In this document: in pieces, positions 15,327 through 18,842 of the stretch | How positions within the stretch are numbered: position 1 is the stretch's first letter | Layout of the letters: every line of letters begins with the position of its first letter | NCBI GenBank assembly: GCA_023435265.1 | Contig: JAEYRZ010000169.1 | Location: 1 to 18,842 of the forward strand | Direction: 5' to 3' | Source: Pseudomonadota bacterium | Lineage (GTDB): Bacteria; Desulfobacterota; Desulfobacteria; Desulfobacterales; Desulfosarcinaceae | Length of the DNA stretch: 18,842 bases | Translations under genes and position numbers: made by a program | The notes under the pieces: generated by a model | What the model was told of the DNA's origin: nothing | Database searches by the model: none | What the model saw: the letters and a program-made list of their open reading frames with translations, nothing else

Positions 15327-15731
15327 CTATTCTTCGACGATCCGGAAGCGGCTGGTCACCTCGGCATTCAGCGAGGCGGTTGCGCTGCAATATTTAGTCA
15401 GCGAAAGATCGACGGCCCGGGCCACATCCTTTTCTTTGATGCCGCGGCCGGTGATGATGTATTCGAGTTCGATCCGGGTGTAGCGCCTCGGATGCTCCCC
15501 TGCCCGCTCGGCATGGATATTCACCAGAACCCTGCTCAAGGCCGCGCGCCTTTTGCGAAGGATCGAAACGATATCCATGGCCGTGCAGCCGGCCGTTCCC
15601 ATCAACACCAGCTGCATGGGCGACGGTCCGCTTCCGCCTTCGGGATTATCGATGACAATTGCCGGCCCCTGGTCTGCCCGCGCGACGAATTGAAGTCCCT
15701 GGGTCCACTGCAGTTGGGCTTGTACGGCCAT
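15327..15731 (-). CDS. OsmC family protein (peroxide-reductase-like)
   Basis: A 134-residue cytoplasmic protein of the OsmC/Ohr fold, a dimeric family in which two cysteines reduce organic hydroperoxides. Both cysteines are present: Cys49 in MGTAGCTAMD at the start of the long central helix, and Cys115 in TKYCSATASL. The start at 15731 is chosen because AGAGG lies about 5 nt upstream. An in-frame start at 15767 would add 12 mostly Arg/Ala residues with no support. It is the last of three minus-strand genes with a lytic transglycosylase and a second OsmC gene upstream. The YhfA-like subgroup of OsmC is of unknown substrate, so peroxide reduction is a family-level guess. Confidence 0.9.
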   Translation of the reverse strand: MAVQAQLQWTQGLQFVARADQGPAIVIDNPEGGSGPSPMQLVLMGTAGCTAMDIVSILRKRRAALSRVLVNIHAERAGEHPRRYTRIELEYIITGRGIKEKDVARAVDLSLTKYCSATASLNAEVTSRFRIVEE

Positions 15732-15843
15732 TCTGCCTCTCTTTCGGGCTGCCCTTACGAGCGCCACGGGTGAAACTGTTCACGCTCCGGTAAAAAAGAC
15801 CGCGCGGTTTGGATGCCGTTTCGATGCTCTGTGGGCTTGAATT

Positions 15844-16449
15844 TCAGCTCTGTTTATAGGCCCGGGAATATTTCAGGACTTTCTGCACGTATTCCTGGGT
15901 TTCGGGAAACGGGGGAATGGTGCTGTATTTTTCCACGGTCGAGGGACCGGCATTATAGGCCGCCAGGGCCAGGGGCAGCTGGCCGTTGAAACGGTCCAGC
16001 ATCTGCTGCAGGTAACGGGCCCCGCCCATGATGTTCTCCCAGGGATCGAACGGGTCGCTGATGTTCAGAATCTGAAGGTTTTCGGGCATGATCTGGCATA
16101 ATCCCATGGCGCCCTTTTTTGAAACCGCCCGGGGATTGAAACACGACTCGACGTGGATCAACGCCTTCAGCAATGAAAAATGGATGCCGTGCCGCCGGGC
16201 CGCCTCAGTGATCACGTCGTCGTAGGTGGCGCTCGAATGAAGGCGCTTCTGCGGCGCCTTGGGCGTCTCACGCATGTAGACCTTGTAGCGGTTGGAGGTT
16301 GGCGTATTGGTGAAATGCATGACGCCGTAGCGGTCGACATAGACGTAGATGTCCGCCGAAGCGCTGGAAATGACGAAGTACGTCATCAATCCGATCATCC
16401 CGGCGCGCAACCATTTCCACGACGCAAAACGACGGAACACCCGCAGCAC
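15844..16449 (-). CDS. Exported lytic transglycosylase with SLT domain and DUF4124-like N-terminus
   Basis: A peptidoglycan-cleaving enzyme expected in the periplasm. It has 201 residues. A basic N-terminus and hydrophobic core (residues 14-30) form a signal peptide with probable cleavage after SSASA at 32. A short DUF4124-like segment follows, VDRYGVMHFTNTP, and then an SLT (goose-lysozyme-like) domain from about residue 76. The catalytic Glu is E101 in LIHVESCFNPRAVSKKGAMG. It is backed by LCQIMPENLQ, the GGARYLQQML helix and ALAAYNAGPSTVEKY, all hallmarks of the family. The start is a GTG at 16449 with GGGAGAGG about 6 nt upstream. It lies between two OsmC genes, 112 and 166 nt from them. 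Co-transcription is possible but no functional link is obvious. Confidence 0.93.
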   Translation of the reverse strand: MLRVFRRFASWKWLRAGMIGLMTYFVISSASADIYVYVDRYGVMHFTNTPTSNRYKVYMRETPKAPQKRLHSSATYDDVITEAARRHGIHFSLLKALIHVESCFNPRAVSKKGAMGLCQIMPENLQILNISDPFDPWENIMGGARYLQQMLDRFNGQLPLALAAYNAGPSTVEKYSTIPPFPETQEYVQKVLKYSRAYKQS

Positions 16450-16615
16450 GCTGACCTCTCCCTATTCTCCCGTTATTTCGGCAACATCGCCGGTCGACCC
16501 TGTGTTCGGGACGCAAGAACATTATCGGCCTGTTTCGGACCCGGCTTTACCGGCTCCGGATAAAGCAAAATGCGTACCTCTTGTACCTGCCAGGGATTAG
16601 AGGGACTCATGAACT

Positions 16616-17020
16616 TCATTCGACGATCTCGAATTCGGTGGTGATCCGGGCCACACCGCGCACGGTGGCCGCAATCGAACAATACTTTTCATGAGATAGT
16701 CGTATCGCCTGGGCCACGGCGTGATCGTTGAGCCCCTCACCTGAGAGGCGGTATTTCAGGTTGATGTGCCGAAAGGCCCACGGCGGCTCGGGATCGTGCT
16801 CGCCGCTGGCCGAAATTTCCAGCATTTTGAGCGGTCGGCGCTTCTTGGCCATGATATCGAGAACATCGTAGGCGGTGCAGGCGGACAATCCGAGGAGCAG
16901 AAGGTCGGTCGGGTCGACGCCCCGGGAGGGTTTATCCGCCGAAATCACAATGGATTGATTGAAGGAATCAGTCCCCACGAACTGCTTCCCGGTGACCCAG
17001 CGTACGATTGTAGCCGGCAC
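16616..17020 (-). CDS. OsmC family protein, second copy
   Basis: A second OsmC-fold protein, also 134 residues, roughly one third identical by eye to the one ending at 15327, so an old paralogue and not a recent duplication. The redox pair is kept: Cys48 in LGLSACTAYDVLDIM and Cys114 in HEKYCSIAATV. The KKRR turn after the central helix is also shared. Translation starts at a GTG (17018-17020) preceded by a full AGGAGG (17027-17032) with a 6-nt spacer, an unusually strong ribosome site. It is the first gene of the minus-strand group that continues to the lytic transglycosylase. The substrate is unknown; organic peroxide detoxification is the family-level guess. Confidence 0.9.
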   Translation of the reverse strand: MPATIVRWVTGKQFVGTDSFNQSIVISADKPSRGVDPTDLLLLGLSACTAYDVLDIMAKKRRPLKMLEISASGEHDPEPPWAFRHINLKYRLSGEGLNDHAVAQAIRLSHEKYCSIAATVRGVARITTEFEIVE

Positions 17021-17351
17021 GCCCCACCTCCTCGTTACGTTTCGGTCCAGAAGGATGAACGTACCTTAGCCCAAAACCGGCTGAACCTCAACCATCCTCG
17101 TGTAGGGTGCTAATAAACCGGTCCGCAGTTTAAGCACATTTACATCGGCTGTTGTCGAGGTAGCCGATGATACTGGCAGCGGTTAAGATGACGCCGCCGG
17201 GCGGCAGATACGGCCGAGCCAAACAGATACTGAATTCATGCAGAAGATAGGTTCCGGCGAGTCGGATTATGCGTTTCCAAACTCATTAGTAACGGGTCAT
17301 GCTTTCAGCCAAGCCAGGGCTTCTCGAACTACTGCCGGATAAAGCATCTGG
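17021..17351. other. 331-nt gap without a recognisable intact gene
   Basis: This stretch separates the second OsmC gene from the end of the glycine-rich gene. I see no promoter of convincing strength, no terminator with a T run and no RNA gene. Its left part supplies the ribosome site of the OsmC gene. Its right end (17297-17351) carries a coding-like minus-strand frame described separately. Confidence 0.5.
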
Positions 17352-17380
17352 TCATCGTGAAAACCAAGTGGGGTCCAAGG
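17297..17380 (-). pseudogene. Possible C-terminal remnant of an unrelated gene
   Basis: Overlapping the end of the glycine-rich gene in another frame, the minus strand reads GFHDDQMLYPAVVREALAWL and a few further residues, then stops at TGA (17299-17297). The peptide has the look of a genuine C-terminal helix, perhaps from a hydrolase whose His lies in GFHDD. It begins just where the CFI box of the glycine-rich protein is lost. A deletion or recombination joining two genes would explain both facts. It is too short for a firm call. Confidence 0.3.
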
Positions 17381-18842
17381 TACTTATAAAACAGCCACCC
17401 GATCCGCCACCTCCTTTGGGACTTCGCGGGGAATGGGAATCGGGATCGGTACCACCCTCCAGAGAGAGATCAACTGCCGGGGCCCCGGGGTCGTCGATTT
17501 CGCCGTTGGCCAGGCCGTCGGCATCGCCGGGACCGCCGTCCGTCAGGTGCAGGGTGACAATGGTCCGGCCGCCATCCTGCACGATTTCCGCGCCCACTGT
17601 TCCGTCGAATTTGAAGTCGTACCAGTGGTCGGCTGCGTTGCCGGCTGTGGGGCCATATTTCCAGTAGGAATTCACGGCCGGCTCGGCGGTGTGCATGATC
17701 AGGGTCAGCTGGACCGTCGCGCCCGACGTCAGGCCCTGGACCTTGAACTGGAAGAGGCCGCAGGGAACCGTGACGTCCGCGGGCCGGCCGGCGGGGTCCG
17801 GATCGGCTATGGCGGTCACCTTCACGAACGGGGCACCCGTTTCGGAAACCAGGGTGTTCCACATCCCGTTGATGTCCTGGAAGGTCGTCACGTGGGCCTG
17901 CCGGGAATCAAGGACGCCGTCGCCGTTGCCGTCACCGTGGTCAGGGCCGTCGTCCTCGACCGAATCGGCGATGCCGTCTAAGTCGCTGTCGGCCTGGAAG
18001 TCCGCCGTGACGGTCAGGTTTCCGGTCATGGCGAAGGAACAATCCCCGTTGCCGGGGCAAGGTGCGCCCGTCCAACCGGCCAAAACCGAGCCCACGGCCG
18101 GAACCGCGCTCAGCGTGACGGTCGCATTCGCGATGAAATTGGCGGTGCAGGTCCCGAGGCAGTCGATGATCGCAGGGCTGCTGGTCACCGTCCCCAGGCC
18201 GTTTCCGCCCGAGATTACGGTCAGGGTATAAAGCGAGCCGTCCAGGTCCGGGTGTTGGGCATCCCCATTCGAGCCGGCTTGACCCTGGGCGCCGCCGGCC
18301 CCGCCGGTTCCGCCGACCGCGATGTTATCGGTGAAGGTCGTGTCGGCGGCGGTAAAAGTCACCGTGCCGCCGCGGTTGAAGATGGCGCCGCCTTGCCCGT
18401 CGCCGCCGCCACCGCCGTTGCCTGTGCCGTTGCTCGCGCCGCCGGTCCCGCCGACGGCCTGGTTGTTCGAGAAGGCGCCGCCTGTGACGGTCAACTGGGC
18501 GCCCTGGTCGTTGAAAATGCCGCCACCCAGGCCGGCGCCGCCGCCACCGCCACCGCCGTAATATTCCTCATCGATGCCGCCCTGGCCTCCTTGACCGCCA
18601 AATCCGGCCGGGTCCGCCCCGGGCGTGCCACCGGAGCTGCCGCTCCCTCCACCGCCGAATCCGCCGTTGCCGCCGTTGCGGGTAGAGATGCTTCCCCCGG
18701 GGCCGCCGCCCCCACCGCCGGTGCTGCCTCCGACGGTCCCGGATCTATACAAGCCGCCGCCGCCGCCCCCACCGCCGTTGGGGCCGCCGACGCCGCCCAC
18801 ACTTGTATAGCCTCCTCCACCCCCGCCCCCGCCGCCGTCTCC
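17352..18842 (-). CDS. Glycine-rich exported protein with Pmp-like repeats and truncated CFI box (5' end outside window)
   Basis: The frame is open to the window edge, so the start is missing and 496 residues are visible. In order: about 190 residues extremely rich in Gly, with beta-helix repeats of the Pmp type (GGGIFNDQGAQLTVTGGAFS then NN, and GGAIFNRGG followed by FTDN); an InlB-B-like/bacterial repeat domain with GWTGAPCPGNGDCSF; two calcium-loop-like segments, DSDLDGIADSVE and DGNGDGVLDSRQ; a choice-of-anchor U type domain (SYWKYGPT, HWYDFKFDG, VTLHLTDGGPGDAD); and finally GGGGSGGCFIST followed by eight residues and the stop. The end looks like a CFI-box C-terminal sorting region cut short, since the usual tail after CFI is much longer. 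An extracellular or surface protein is likely. The role is unknown, though adhesion is plausible. Confidence 0.82.
   Translation of the reverse strand, partial: GDGGGGGGGGGYTSVGGVGGPNGGGGGGGGLYRSGTVGGSTGGGGGGPGGSISTRNGGNGGFGGGGSGSSGGTPGADPAGFGGQGGQGGIDEEYYGGGGGGGAGLGGGIFNDQGAQLTVTGGAFSNNQAVGGTGGASNGTGNGGGGGDGQGGAIFNRGGTVTFTAADTTFTDNIAVGGTGGAGGAQGQAGSNGDAQHPDLDGSLYTLTVISGGNGLGTVTSSPAIIDCLGTCTANFIANATVTLSAVPAVGSVLAGWTGAPCPGNGDCSFAMTGNLTVTADFQADSDLDGIADSVEDDGPDHGDGNGDGVLDSRQAHVTTFQDINGMWNTLVSETGAPFVKVTAIADPDPAGRPADVTVPCGLFQFKVQGLTSGATVQLTLIMHTAEPAVNSYWKYGPTAGNAADHWYDFKFDGTVGAEIVQDGGRTIVTLHLTDGGPGDADGLANGEIDDPGAPAVDLSLEGGTDPDSHSPRSPKGGGGSGGCFISTLDPTWFSR

Noticed and set aside
17021..17296. Transposon or tRNA remnant in the gap after the OsmC gene
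   Set aside because: No terminal inverted repeats, transposase fragment or cloverleaf-like pattern could be found by eye.
18320..18842. CCGCCGCC-rich repeats at the right end as a tandem repeat array or CRISPR-like region
   Set aside because: They are the codons of poly-glycine tracts in a minus-strand gene and have no fixed repeat-spacer pattern.

Overview
The window is GC-rich with dense, mostly operonic gene packing, a few AT-rich promoter gaps, and no tRNA, rRNA, CRISPR or intact mobile element that I can see. The gene content (ferredoxin-linked indolepyruvate oxidoreductase, a TRAP transporter, an AcuA-like acetyltransferase, a glycogen operon with a eukaryotic-type branching enzyme, and an exported protein ending in a GGGG-CFI sorting box) suggests an anaerobic deltaproteobacterium of the Desulfobacterales/Desulfosarcina kind. 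That placement is an inference from gene types, not from a marker gene.

Layout. (1) 27-2537, minus strand: iorA-iorB, the two subunits of indolepyruvate:ferredoxin oxidoreductase. (2) 2843-4086, plus strand, divergent from iorA: two GNAT acetyltransferases, the second AcuA-like, a family known to acetylate acyl-CoA synthetases. (3) 4114-7226, minus strand: a complete TRAP transporter in the order dctP-dctQ-dctM, with an intrinsic terminator between dctP and dctQ. (4) 7582-8460, plus strand: an alpha/beta hydrolase. (5) 8668-15285, plus strand: a glycogen operon of a small CBM48 protein, glgP, glgA and glgB. (6) 15327-17020, minus strand: two OsmC-like proteins flanking a lytic transglycosylase. 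(7) 17352-18842, minus strand: the C-terminal part of a very glycine-rich exported protein with Pmp-like repeats. It begins outside the window and ends in a truncated CFI box.

Main discovery. The promoters of iorA and dctP, 4.6 kb apart, carry the same module: an identical TTGACT -35 box, then exactly 11 bases, then a 17-bp dyad TRGCTRTTAWWTAGCTA lying over the -10. This points to one repressor controlling uptake (TRAP), oxidative decarboxylation (IorAB) and possibly the divergent acetyltransferases. These genes may thus form one regulon for import and ferredoxin-linked oxidation of an aryl or branched 2-oxo acid (or its precursor), tuned by protein acetylation. The regulator itself is not in the window.

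The glycogen operon holds synthesis (GlgA), branching (GlgB) and phosphorolysis (GlgP) together with a stand-alone glycogen-binding module. GlgC, the usual ADP-glucose supplier, is not here.
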